From Actinomycetes bacterium (lineage in GTDB: Bacteria; Actinomycetota; Acidimicrobiia; Acidimicrobiales; Aldehydirespiratoraceae), in the NCBI GenBank assembly GCA_024276495.1, contig JAJRXC010000018.1, positions 1-37,267 of the forward strand: a DNA stretch of 37,267 nt, written 5' to 3'. The notes beneath the pieces are model-generated. The model was not told where the DNA came from. It saw only the letters and a program-made list of their open reading frames with translations, and searched no databases. Positions 16,124 to 23,789 of the stretch are shown piece by piece. Each line of letters begins with the position of its first letter. The stretch's first letter is position 1. The translations under genes and the position numbers were made by a program.

Positions 16124-16398
16124 AGAGCAAGTACGCGCTCTTGTGGTCGGTTGTCGCGGTCGCCTTGTTGCCGATCGCCGTCGTGCCGAGCATCGTCGTG
16201 TCGATCTCCGACCTCCTGGGCATCGAGACGCCGTCGAACACGATCCTGCTGGCATCCGTGTCGCTGCTGTTCGCCACGACCGTGCATCTGACCTACGAGC
16301 TCTCACGGGTCGAGGCCCGAACCCAGGACCTGGCCGAGGAGCTCGCCCTGCTGCGGGCCCGGCTCGACATGGCCGCACCGGCCGGGACGACCGACTGA
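16036..16398 (+). CDS. DUF2304 family membrane protein
   Basis: The 120-residue protein has two or three membrane helices (about residues 5-22, 33-55 and 65-85) and a C-terminal amphipathic coiled coil (SRVEARTQDLAEELALLRARL). The KYALLWSVVAVALLPIA segment and the position of the coiled coil match DUF2304 proteins. These are commonly encoded beside polyprenyl-phosphate sugar synthases and GT-C transferases, where they are thought to help lipid-linked sugar handling. No such synthase is in this window. The gene overlaps the fusion gene by 88 bases in another frame and has its own leaderless-type promoter. Its stop is within a small palindrome shared with the convergent methyltransferase. Confidence 0.82.
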   Translation: MSTTAHLVFAGVIITTVVFIYSLVRQGVLKSKYALLWSVVAVALLPIAVVPSIVVSISDLLGIETPSNTILLASVSLLFATTVHLTYELSRVEARTQDLAEELALLRARLDMAAPAGTTD

Positions 16399-16406
16399 AT
16401 CAGTCG
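16392..16406. terminator. Small palindrome containing both stop codons of convergent genes
   Basis: CGACTG-AAT-CAGTCG is a 6-bp perfect stem with a 3-base loop. The plus-strand TGA (16396-16398) and the minus-strand stop (16400-16402) both fall inside it. It may act as a weak two-way terminator, or may simply follow from both proteins ending in Asp. Confidence 0.3.
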
Positions 16407-17128
16407 CGGCGGGCGGTGACGATCAGCCCGTCGGCGCTGTAGGGACGACCGAGCCGACCGAGGAGACGTTCGAGGCCGAGAACGGCCCGCACGGCGAAGG
16501 ATTCGAGACGGCTGCGGTCGCCGCGCTCGCGAACGGTCGGGACGTAGGTGACCGTGTCCTGGACGACCCAACCGGTCCGGGCCATCAGCTGGGTGAGGGT
16601 TCGCCAGGTGAACATGACGACATGATCGGGGTGGTTCACCTCGACCCGGCGGGTGATGCTGGCCACGACGTTGACGAGTCCGTACGCGTTCGGCGTCGTC
16701 ACGATCAGGGTTCCGTCGGGGGCGCACAGTGTCGCCATCGCATCGAGGAACGGACCCGGCGCGCCCAGGTGCTCGATGATCTCGCCGGCGAGCACCACGT
16801 CGGCCGGCGCGAGATCCAGGGCGGCCACCGCGGCGGGGTCGGTGCAGTCGACGAGGCGCACGTCGTAGCCGGCCTCGCGGGCGGCGGTCACACCCGGTTC
16901 GTCGGCGTCGAGCCCGACGAGCTCGTCGGCGACCTCGTCGAGATGGCCGTGCAACCACCGACCGGCCCGGCCCTGCTCCGCCCGGAATCCGGCGTCGGCG
17001 AAGCCGACATGGATGACCCGCCGACCCCGGCACTGCTCGACGAGCCAGGGAAGGCGGTCGACGATCGAGGTGCGCGGCAGCGGGTGGGCCATCTCGTCTT
17101 GCCCGTACTCCGGGGTGGCCGATGTCAT
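16400..17128 (-). CDS. Class I SAM-dependent methyltransferase
   Basis: The 242-residue protein has a Rossmann-type methyltransferase core: RVIHVGFADAGF is motif I in a divergent form, VGLDADEPGV gives the acidic ribose-binding residue, DVVLAGEIIEHLGAPG is motif IV with the EHL typical of the Methyltransf_11/23 groups, and PDGTLIVTTPNAYG is the motif VI strand. It resembles methyltransferases that modify surface glycans or lipid-linked sugars. The ATG at 17128 overlaps the stop of the deacetylase (ATGA), making it the last gene of a four-gene operon beginning at 20656. Acceptor and methylated atom are unknown. Confidence 0.85.
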   Translation of the reverse strand: MTSATPEYGQDEMAHPLPRTSIVDRLPWLVEQCRGRRVIHVGFADAGFRAEQGRAGRWLHGHLDEVADELVGLDADEPGVTAAREAGYDVRLVDCTDPAAVAALDLAPADVVLAGEIIEHLGAPGPFLDAMATLCAPDGTLIVTTPNAYGLVNVVASITRRVEVNHPDHVVMFTWRTLTQLMARTGWVVQDTVTYVPTVRERGDRSRLESFAVRAVLGLERLLGRLGRPYSADGLIVTARRD

Positions 17129-17943
17129 GGGACCACCGCCGGATCGAACACGGGAAGCGGCTCCGCCGACTCGACCACGTCGATCATCCGACGTTCCGAG
17201 CCGGCGACGATCGTGCCGACCCGGTCGGCCATGCCGGATCGTCTCCACCACATCACCCGGCTGCCGAGCCGGCCGACCTCGGGAAGACGCCAGCGCGGCT
17301 CTCCGGGATCGAAGTCGTAGGGGTGGGCATAGAGCCATGCGTGGTCGGGTGCGGTGCGCACCGCCCAGCGGATGAGCGGGCCGGGCGCGACCCGGAGATA
17401 CACCCCGCCGAGGAGGGGCACGGCGAGCGGGCCGACCCCGAACACCGGTGACGGAATCTCGACGAGCCCGCACGGCCAACGGAAGGGCCGATTCGGCGCG
17501 GCGGCCCAGCCGAAAAGCGGGTTGCGGGTCGGGAGGACACTGGAGCTGTAGGTGAACCCCAGCTCGCCGAGGATCTCCGGCGCCCATGCCGAGCCGGGGA
17601 CCAGCGAGAAGATCGGCGCCCGGAATCCCTGCACCGGGCTCTGGACCGTCTGGGCCAGACGATCCATCGCTTCGGCAGTCGCCTCGCGAAACGTCGCCGG
17701 TGCCACATCGGGGAGCGGGGTGTGGGTGGCCCCGTGCAACCCGAGCTCGTGGCCCCGGGCCGCGACCCGCGCGACCAGATCGGGTTGATCCTTCACGACG
17801 TCGCCGACCACGAAGACGGTGCCGATGACACCGCGCGCCTCGAGATCGTCGAGTAGCGCATCGGTGATCGCGGGGAAACGGAGCTCGGCGTCGTCGTTCG
17901 GACGATGGTCCTCGAGATCGAGCGTGAAGACGATCGCACTCAC
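17125..17943 (-). CDS. Polysaccharide deacetylase (NodB-like, XrtA-associated subtype)
   Basis: The 272-residue protein starts at GTG 17943. It carries the metal-binding motif-1 equivalent FTLDLEDHRP at the N-terminus and motif 2 ELGLHGATHTPL (HxxxH) near residue 70. GFRAPIFSLVPG near 116 and a TYSSSVLP segment are features of the deacetylase subtype that accompanies exopolysaccharide loci. These enzymes remove N- or O-acetyl groups from surface sugars using Zn2+ or Co2+. There is no signal peptide, so action on a cytoplasmic, lipid-linked intermediate is likely. The gene is joined to the upstream transferase by GTGA and to the methyltransferase by ATGA. The sugar acted on is unknown. Confidence 0.87.
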   Translation of the reverse strand: MSAIVFTLDLEDHRPNDDAELRFPAITDALLDDLEARGVIGTVFVVGDVVKDQPDLVARVAARGHELGLHGATHTPLPDVAPATFREATAEAMDRLAQTVQSPVQGFRAPIFSLVPGSAWAPEILGELGFTYSSSVLPTRNPLFGWAAAPNRPFRWPCGLVEIPSPVFGVGPLAVPLLGGVYLRVAPGPLIRWAVRTAPDHAWLYAHPYDFDPGEPRWRLPEVGRLGSRVMWWRRSGMADRVGTIVAGSERRMIDVVESAEPLPVFDPAVVP

Positions 17944-19334
17944 GCCGGTTCCTTCGTGGCCGCCCGGAGTTGGCCGTGGAGCCAGCTGATCGCGACCGCC
18001 GCCATGGCGATCATCGCGATGTCGATGGGAACGCGATAGCGGGTGAGTCCGAATGTGGTCGCCGAGGCGAACATGATCATCGGCCACATCGCGAGGAGGG
18101 GCGTCAACCGGACACGTCGGCGGCGAAGCACGACACCTCCGACGATCGTGAGTGGGAGCAGGGCGTAGTAGAGGCCGAGCCCGATCGTGGACGGCTCCTC
18201 CCACCGACCCTCGACCAGATAGTTCATCCGCAACGTGTGTCCCACCCGGAAGAACTCGAGGGATCGACCGATGCGGGCGAGGGCGACCAGTGGGTAGCGG
18301 TCGAGGTTGTCGAGCGTGTACTCGATCGCCTTGCGGCGGTTGAACTCGTCGCGCACCGACGCGTCGTAGGCGACACGGTCCTCACCGGTGAGAGTCGACC
18401 CGGGAAGCTCGGCCTCCATCTCGTCCCAGAGGTCGCGCGCGCCGAAGCAGTTCGCCCAGAACCCCATCGATTCCCCGCTCCAGGCCTCGTCGCACGAGCC
18501 CGCCATCATCACCGTTCCCGGACCGGTGGTGAGGGTGACCGTGCGTTCGAACCGGAGGTTGTTGTACACGAGCCACGGGGAGAGCACGAGGAGACCGGCA
18601 ACCCCGCAGAGCACGATCTGACGCACCTTCTCGCGACGATCGAAGGTCCGGGTCCACCACACGAGGGGCACGACGAGAAACGCGAAGAGGGTGACGGCCT
18701 CGGCCCGCACGAGCGCGGTCAACGCGATCGCGACGCCGAGCGCGATGACGTTGCGCCGGGTCGGATCCTTCAGCCAGGCGTAGGACGCCCACAACACGAG
18801 CACGATGAAGGGCTGATAGAGCCCCTCCGACAGCAACATGATGTCGTTGATCCACATCAGGGGATGGACCGCGGCGATCACGGCGGCGACGACCCCGGCG
18901 ACGTCGCCGGCCAACCGGCGAACGAAGAATCCGAGACCGACCACCAAGGCGAGACCGGCGAACGTCGAGGCGATGCGGTGATCGGTGATGCCGTCGAACC
19001 CCAGCCGGGAGAACGCCGCGAGATAGGTGGCGTAGAGCGGCGGATCGCCGGCGGAATCGATGACGAGACCGTCGTTGAAGTTGTACTCGAGCGGGTTGAT
19101 GAAGCCGAAGCCCTCGTTGAGGAGGTTGGCCTGGAAGTGCCCGTAGAAGGCGTCGCCGGCCAGGGTGTAGCAATCGGCGGCGCCGGTGTCGCAGGTCGGC
19201 CGGTAGACGAGCACCGCCCACATCCGCAGCAGCCAGCCGGCCACGCCGACCCCGATGATCAGCCAGGTGCTCGGCGGTTGGGTGCGGATCCGGGCTCGGA
19301 GCCCGTGTCGGTCCGGCGTGAGGATGTCGCTCAT
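17940..19334 (-). CDS. GT-C glycosyltransferase (GT39/83-like), second gene of operon
   Basis: The 464-residue multi-spanning membrane protein starts at ATG 19334, overlapping the stop of the preceding paralogue (ATGA). It has the first-loop GDAFYGHFQANLLNEGFGF typical of the family, DPPLYATYL, HPLMWINDIMLLSEG, and a C-terminal RYRVPIDIAMIAM helix. The pattern matches the second half of the 13475-16123 fusion and the neighbouring gene at 19331-20656. Such enzymes transfer a sugar from polyprenyl-phosphate to a glycan, lipid or protein on the outer face of the membrane. The extracellular CDEAWSGESMGFW region and two nearby cysteines are shared with the neighbour and could form a disulfide. Sugar donor and acceptor are unknown. 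Confidence 0.85.
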   Translation of the reverse strand: MSDILTPDRHGLRARIRTQPPSTWLIIGVGVAGWLLRMWAVLVYRPTCDTGAADCYTLAGDAFYGHFQANLLNEGFGFINPLEYNFNDGLVIDSAGDPPLYATYLAAFSRLGFDGITDHRIASTFAGLALVVGLGFFVRRLAGDVAGVVAAVIAAVHPLMWINDIMLLSEGLYQPFIVLVLWASYAWLKDPTRRNVIALGVAIALTALVRAEAVTLFAFLVVPLVWWTRTFDRREKVRQIVLCGVAGLLVLSPWLVYNNLRFERTVTLTTGPGTVMMAGSCDEAWSGESMGFWANCFGARDLWDEMEAELPGSTLTGEDRVAYDASVRDEFNRRKAIEYTLDNLDRYPLVALARIGRSLEFFRVGHTLRMNYLVEGRWEEPSTIGLGLYYALLPLTIVGGVVLRRRRVRLTPLLAMWPMIMFASATTFGLTRYRVPIDIAMIAMAAVAISWLHGQLRAATKEPA

Positions 19335-20656
19335 ACGCCGGCCTCCTCGAGTTCGTCGACCCCGATGTCGGGCGTGGCTGCGGCGGCCACCGGGGGACCG
19401 TAGCGGTCGATCAGGTGATCGAGGGCGACGGCGGCGAGAACGAGGAAGACGAGGTCGGCCCCGACCCGGTAGCGGGTGATGCCGAAGGTGATCGCCGCGG
19501 TCGCGAGTGAAGTGGCGGCCACCGCGGCCAGCGGCAGCAGCGTCGTGTGCCGGCGCCAGACGAAGGCGCCGACCACGGCCGCGCTCATGACCGCGTAGTG
19601 GGCGAGGAGGCCCACCTGGACATGGCGCCGGATCCGTCGTTCGAAGAACGTGTCGAAGTCGATCCCCTGGAGCGGCCGGTAGAGCCCGAGGATTCGGCCG
19701 ACCCGGGCGGCCATGACCTTGGGAACCTCGTCGAGGTGGTCGCCGATGTAGTCCGTGGCCTTCGCGTACTTGGCCGCGCCGATGCCCGACTCGTCGGCCC
19801 CGTCCGGCCAGGTGCTGCCGTCGTCGCACGCGGCGCTCCAGTAGCCCAGCAGCTCACCGGAGTAGGTCTCGTCACAGTTCCCCAACTCGAGCACGTAGCC
19901 GGGTCCGACGGCGAGATAGGTCGGTTCCTCGAAGGTCGCCAGGTTGCGGGCCACCCAGGGAGCGAGGATCACCATCGCCAGCCCGGCGGCGAGCGTGGTG
20001 AGGGCGATCCGCCGGCGCCACGAGAGCGCGGGGTGTGTCATGAGCAGCGGCGTCAACAACAAGAAGAACATGAGGAAGGGCTCGCTGCGGGTCAGCGCGC
20101 CGAGCGACAGCACGATCGTCAGCTCGACGACCCGACGAACCGACGGATCGTCGTGGGCGCGATGGGCGAACACCAACGCCCATCCGGCCAGCGGGATGTA
20201 CATCGACTCCGACAAGATGAGCGCGTCGTTCAACCAGAGCGGCGGGTAGAGGGCGGCGCCGACCATCGCGATCCCCGCGGTGCGCACGGTGAAGTACCGG
20301 CGCAGGAGAAGTCCGATCGGGAACACGACCGACGCGGAGACGAGTCCGCCGGCCAGACGGTGCCAGGTCACCGTGTCGAGGCCGAGGAACGACCAGATGG
20401 AGAGATAGACCGTGAACCCGGGCGGGTGCGCGGCCGTCGGTTCGATCGTGCCCTCGAGGAAGCTGAACGGGTTGACGAACCCCCGACCGTCGGCGAGGAG
20501 GTTGGCCGACAGGTGGTAGTAGAGGTTGTCGTTGATCGTGCCGGGCTCGACGAGGGGAATGTCGCGGTAGCCGCGAAGGGCGACGATCCAGCGCACCGCG
20601 ACGGCGAGCACGAACGCGAACACCATCACTCGCTGAAATGTCGTTCCCCGGCGCAC
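19331..20656 (-). CDS. GT-C glycosyltransferase (GT39/83-like), first gene of operon
   Basis: The 441-residue protein starts at GTG 20656. About ten hydrophobic segments are visible. Family marks are NDNLYYHLSANLLADGRGF in the first outer loop, HPPGFTVYLSIW, YPPLWLNDALILSESMY, and a C-terminal RYRVGADLVFLV. It shares RILGLYRPLQ with the fusion protein (RLWSIYRPLQM). It heads a minus-strand operon of four genes with 4-base overlaps. Its leaderless-type promoter lies in a 35-base region shared with the divergent metallo-hydrolase. Function is probably sugar transfer from a polyprenyl-phosphate carrier to a surface glycan. Confidence 0.85.
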   Translation of the reverse strand: MRRGTTFQRVMVFAFVLAVAVRWIVALRGYRDIPLVEPGTINDNLYYHLSANLLADGRGFVNPFSFLEGTIEPTAAHPPGFTVYLSIWSFLGLDTVTWHRLAGGLVSASVVFPIGLLLRRYFTVRTAGIAMVGAALYPPLWLNDALILSESMYIPLAGWALVFAHRAHDDPSVRRVVELTIVLSLGALTRSEPFLMFFLLLTPLLMTHPALSWRRRIALTTLAAGLAMVILAPWVARNLATFEEPTYLAVGPGYVLELGNCDETYSGELLGYWSAACDDGSTWPDGADESGIGAAKYAKATDYIGDHLDEVPKVMAARVGRILGLYRPLQGIDFDTFFERRIRRHVQVGLLAHYAVMSAAVVGAFVWRRHTTLLPLAAVAATSLATAAITFGITRYRVGADLVFLVLAAVALDHLIDRYGPPVAAAATPDIGVDELEEAGV

Positions 20657-20662
20657 TGGGTG

Positions 20663-20668
20663 ATGGTA
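20663..20668 (-). promoter_or_regulatory. -10 element TACCAT, probable leaderless promoter of the glycan operon
   Basis: TACCAT on the minus strand is followed by 6 bases and GTG at 20656. It is 9 bases from the divergent -10 at 20678-20683. Confidence 0.55.
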
Positions 20669-20677
20669 CTTGTGTCC

Positions 20678-20683
20678 TAACGT
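20678..20683 (+). promoter_or_regulatory. -10 element TAACGT, probable leaderless promoter of the CMAH/UlaG-like gene
   Basis: TAACGT is followed by 8 bases and ATG at 20692. The whole divergent intergenic region is only 35 bases, so the two polymerase footprints must overlap. Confidence 0.55.
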
Positions 20684-20691
20684 TCCGAACC

Positions 20692-22098
20692 ATGCGTGTG
20701 ACGGTGATCGGCCATTCGTGCCTCCGAGTCCGGACCCGGGCGGGAACGATCCTGGTCGACCCGTGGCTCTTCGGCTCGTGCTACTGGCGATCGTGGTGGC
20801 ATTTCCCTCCGAGTCAGGAACCCGACGAGGAGATGTTGCGCCCGGACTGGCTGTATCTGACCCATCACCACTTCGATCACTTCCACTATCCGTCGATGCG
20901 GCGCATCGACCGGTCGGCCAAGGTGCTGATACCCCGATTCGGCGTCGACGTGATGGCCGGTGAGGTCACCGGTCTCGGTTTCGACGCGCCGACCGAGCTC
21001 GTCCACGGCCGGGTCCTCGACCTCGGCGACGGGGTCCGGGTCGCGTCCTATCAGTACGGGTTCGACGACACCGCGTTCGTGATCGCCGAGGACGACACCG
21101 TCATCGTCGACGTGAACGACTGCAAGATCCGGGGGCGGGCCCTCGCCCAGCTCGTCGGCGACTTCCCCGCGCCACAGCTCGCGTTCAAGAGCCACTCGTT
21201 CGCCCAGTCGTATCCGGTCCTCTACGACGCTGCCGATCCGGCCCAGCTGTCGCTCGTCACCGCCCAGACCTACATCGACGACTTCCACGAGGTGATGGCG
21301 CAGCTCGGTCCGCGCCACGCGATTCCCTTCGGATCGATGGTCGGATTCCTGCATCCCGACAGTCGGGCGCTCAACGCCCACCACGTGACCCCGGCGGCGC
21401 TGGTCGACGGCGTCGCTGAGCGGGGTGGGATTCCCGGTACGGAGGTCGTCCCCATGGCCCCCGGTGACGTCTGGGACTCGTCGACCGGTTTCGAACGCAG
21501 CGACTTCGACTGGTATGCCGACCGCGACCGTCATCTCGCCGAGCTGACGGAGAAGGCCGCGCCGAAGATCGCCGCCCGGACGGCGAAAGAGGAGGGGGTC
21601 ACGGTCGAGTGGGCGGCGTTCGACCAGTACTTCGGTCGTCTCGTTCGTGAGGTGCCCCGGCTCCTCGCCCGTCGTCTCGCGCCGCGCCCGTTCGTGTTCC
21701 ATGTCCCCTCCGACACCGAACGGCCCTACTGGTGGGTGTCGTTTCGTTCCCGCTCCGTCGGCCGTTCGGCGCACCTGCCCGACGAAGCGTCGGGGCTCAC
21801 CACGATCCCCGAGGCGGTGCTGGCCGACGCGATCCGCGACCGCATCGTGCACATGCTCCACGGCGGAATGCGGATCCACACGTCGCTCGAACCCGACGGC
21901 GTGCACAGCGACCTGGGGTTCTGGGGGGTCGTGATGATCTGGGAGATCGGCTATCTGCCGCTGCACCGCAGCGGCCGCCGTCCCCGGCTGTGGTTCTCGA
22001 TGGCCCGCCGTTGGCGGGAGTTCGTCCAACAGGCCCCGAGCATCGTCAGCCGCAACCCCGTCGACCACCTCGCCGAGCGCTTCGGTGCCGACACCTGA
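20692..22098 (+). CDS. MBL-fold metallo-hydrolase, UlaG / CMP-NeuAc hydroxylase-like
   Basis: The 468-residue protein begins MRVTVIGHSCLRVRT and has LVDPWLFGSCYWRSWW near residue 20. The metal motif is THHHFDHFH (HxHxDH) near 59, followed by VIVDVNDCKIRG near 138 as the bridging-Asp region and LAFKSHSFAQSYP near 165. This combination resembles UlaG lactonase-like and CMP-N-acetylneuraminate hydroxylase-like proteins, but no Rieske centre is present. The C-terminal 200 residues form an extra domain (RPYWWVSFRSRSVG; SLEPDGVHSDLGFWG) typical of long bacterial homologues. It is divergent from the glycan operon, which suggests a substrate related to surface sugars or lipids; this is inference. Confidence 0.8.
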   Translation: MRVTVIGHSCLRVRTRAGTILVDPWLFGSCYWRSWWHFPPSQEPDEEMLRPDWLYLTHHHFDHFHYPSMRRIDRSAKVLIPRFGVDVMAGEVTGLGFDAPTELVHGRVLDLGDGVRVASYQYGFDDTAFVIAEDDTVIVDVNDCKIRGRALAQLVGDFPAPQLAFKSHSFAQSYPVLYDAADPAQLSLVTAQTYIDDFHEVMAQLGPRHAIPFGSMVGFLHPDSRALNAHHVTPAALVDGVAERGGIPGTEVVPMAPGDVWDSSTGFERSDFDWYADRDRHLAELTEKAAPKIAARTAKEEGVTVEWAAFDQYFGRLVREVPRLLARRLAPRPFVFHVPSDTERPYWWVSFRSRSVGRSAHLPDEASGLTTIPEAVLADAIRDRIVHMLHGGMRIHTSLEPDGVHSDLGFWGVVMIWEIGYLPLHRSGRRPRLWFSMARRWREFVQQAPSIVSRNPVDHLAERFGADT

Positions 22099-22110
22099 CG
22101 CCGACCGGGA

Positions 22111-23121
22111 TCAGTAGGCGTCCATGTCGAGGAACTCGAAGGTGTCGAGGGTGATCGAATCCTGGTCCAGGGCCGGGTCGAGCCGGCGGATGATCAGGTT
22201 GAGCGGCGACGGCTGGAGCCGTCGTGGCGGGCGGATGCCGCGCACGGTGACGGCGCCGTTGAACCCGGCGTAGACGGCGAAGGCCGCGCGATGGGCGCGC
22301 GTCGCCGAGCGGATCGCCTTCGTCGCGTCGATCGTGGCGGTCCCCGAGGTCAGGGGGAACATCTTCAGCACCACGCAGGCCGGCACCGGTCCGAGCCGGC
22401 TTCGAGTTGTGACGACGGCGAGGTCGTCGCTGCGGTGGATCCAATAGGTGGTCTGTGGACAGGCCAGCCGCCAGCGCAGGACATCGGCGCGATAGTCGGT
22501 CGACCAGCCGGCCACCGGGTGCCGATCGACGGTGGCCGCCAGGTCGGCGAAGTCCGACGAGTCGAGCCAGTCGGCGTCGACCTCGGTATGGGTCGTGCGG
22601 CAGCCCCGGCCGAGCGGGGGCACGACTCGCACCGGCAACGGACCGACCAGTCGCCACCCCATGTACTTGACGACCGCGCCGGTGGACTTCTCGTTGGTGA
22701 CACCGACGACGAAGGAACGACCCAGCGTGGCGGCCTCCTCGTAGATCTCGAGCCCGATGCGGGTGAAGTGACGGGCTCGCTGGTAGCCGGAACGAACGAC
22801 CGCGTTCAACGACCACGCGCCGTCGGATCGGGCACCCCCCGGTCCACGAAAGCGGCGGGGCATGAGCGCGTAGTGGGCCACGAGTCGGGTGTCGTCCCCG
22901 GCCGGAAGCTGCTGATGGCGCTCCCACGCCCGTCCGAGCGGGTTCTCGCGGTACGCCCATCGGAGATACTCGGTGGAGACGAAGCGGGGGTCGGGGAGCT
23001 CGGCGTCGAGCAGCGCGGTGGCCTCGGCGAGGATGTCGGGATCGTCGGACGATCCGTCGATGGTCCAGCCGTCGACGCCGTCGTGGACGATCGCCCCCTG
23101 CGGGGCCTCGGGCGTGGTCAT
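22111..23121 (-). CDS. GNAT-like acyltransferase domain protein
   Basis: The 336-residue protein has a GNAT-like region: FVSTEYLRWAYRENPLG near residue 47, WSLNAVVRSGYQRARHFTRIG near 102 (the acetyl-CoA-binding loop and helix of the fold), and GVTNEKSTGAVVKYMGWRLVG near 139. The NEKS...GW element is common in GNAT proteins encoded near exopolysaccharide genes. A second, less similar half (DYRADVLRWRL near 218) may be a degenerate repeat of the domain. The start is ATG 23121, preceded by TACCGT and 7 bases. It is convergent with the metallo-hydrolase. The acyl donor and acceptor cannot be assigned. Confidence 0.65.
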   Translation of the reverse strand: MTTPEAPQGAIVHDGVDGWTIDGSSDDPDILAEATALLDAELPDPRFVSTEYLRWAYRENPLGRAWERHQQLPAGDDTRLVAHYALMPRRFRGPGGARSDGAWSLNAVVRSGYQRARHFTRIGLEIYEEAATLGRSFVVGVTNEKSTGAVVKYMGWRLVGPLPVRVVPPLGRGCRTTHTEVDADWLDSSDFADLAATVDRHPVAGWSTDYRADVLRWRLACPQTTYWIHRSDDLAVVTTRSRLGPVPACVVLKMFPLTSGTATIDATKAIRSATRAHRAAFAVYAGFNGAVTVRGIRPPRRLQPSPLNLIIRRLDPALDQDSITLDTFEFLDMDAY

Positions 23122-23128
23122 GACCGGG

Positions 23129-23134
23129 ACGGTA
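23129..23134 (-). promoter_or_regulatory. -10 element TACCGT, probable leaderless promoter of the GNAT-like gene
   Basis: TACCGT on the minus strand is followed by 7 bases and ATG at 23121. Confidence 0.55.
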
Positions 23135-23181
23135 CCGCGACGCCGCGGGCCGCCGCGGTCGGCGCCCCCGGACGGGGCGGC

Positions 23182-23703
23182 TCAGCGGCGCAGAGAGGCG
23201 ACGGGATCGTGACTGGGGCGAAAGTCGTCGCCGGCGATGGTGGTCGGCGAGCGGAGCTCGGCGACCTCTCCGGAGCTCAACAGCGCATGGATGCGACCGC
23301 CGCCGTCCTGGCCGATCTGCTCGACTCGCTGCCACGCGCCGTCGCGATGGATCCAGTTGCCGACCCGTACGAGCTCGGGAGGCAACACGGCGGCGGGCCG
23401 GACCTTCACCGGTCGGCCGACCGGTGTCGTCCGAAGGAGCCGGATCCCGGGGACGAGGATGGCCAAGGCACCGAGGATCGACATGATCGCGACGAGGGTG
23501 ATGGTGCGGCTGCCCTCGCCGAGGGCTCCGGTGATCGCGAGGCTCAATCCGCCGCCGAGCACCGCCGCGGCGACGACGACGAGTGCGATGGCGCGGCGCT
23601 GCTCGTCGCGATCGACCCGGGGACCGTCGACGAGACGTCCGCTCTCCGCGTATTCGAGGATCTGTGCAGTGACGTCCGGTGGCCGGCGTTCAATCCATCC
23701 CAT
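23182..23703 (-). CDS. Hypothetical membrane protein
   Basis: I do not recognise a family for this 173-residue protein. A cytoplasmic N-terminus (RRPPDVTAQILEYAESGRL) is followed by two membrane helices (about residues 37-59 and 67-90), then a soluble C-terminal domain with RVGNWIHRDGAWQRVEQI and IHALLSSGEVAELRSP. The C-terminal part looks like a small beta-rich fold with alternating hydrophobics. The ATG at 23703 has only a weak GGAAA upstream and no TANNNT box, so transcription may come from the esterase side, where the gap is 86 bases. Codon use looks like the neighbours. Confidence 0.6.
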   Translation of the reverse strand: MGWIERRPPDVTAQILEYAESGRLVDGPRVDRDEQRRAIALVVVAAAVLGGGLSLAITGALGEGSRTITLVAIMSILGALAILVPGIRLLRTTPVGRPVKVRPAAVLPPELVRVGNWIHRDGAWQRVEQIGQDGGGRIHALLSSGEVAELRSPTTIAGDDFRPSHDPVASLRR

Positions 23704-23789
23704 GCGACATTTCCGTTTTTCGTGACCGCCTCGCGCCCTTCATCAGGCTGACACAAGTTCGGACCGCGCGCCAGGCATCGTCGCTACTT

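Noticed and set aside
22099-22110. A terminator hairpin between the CMAH/UlaG-like gene and the GNAT-like gene
   Set aside because: Only a four-base GGTG/CACC pairing is visible, which is too weak to call.
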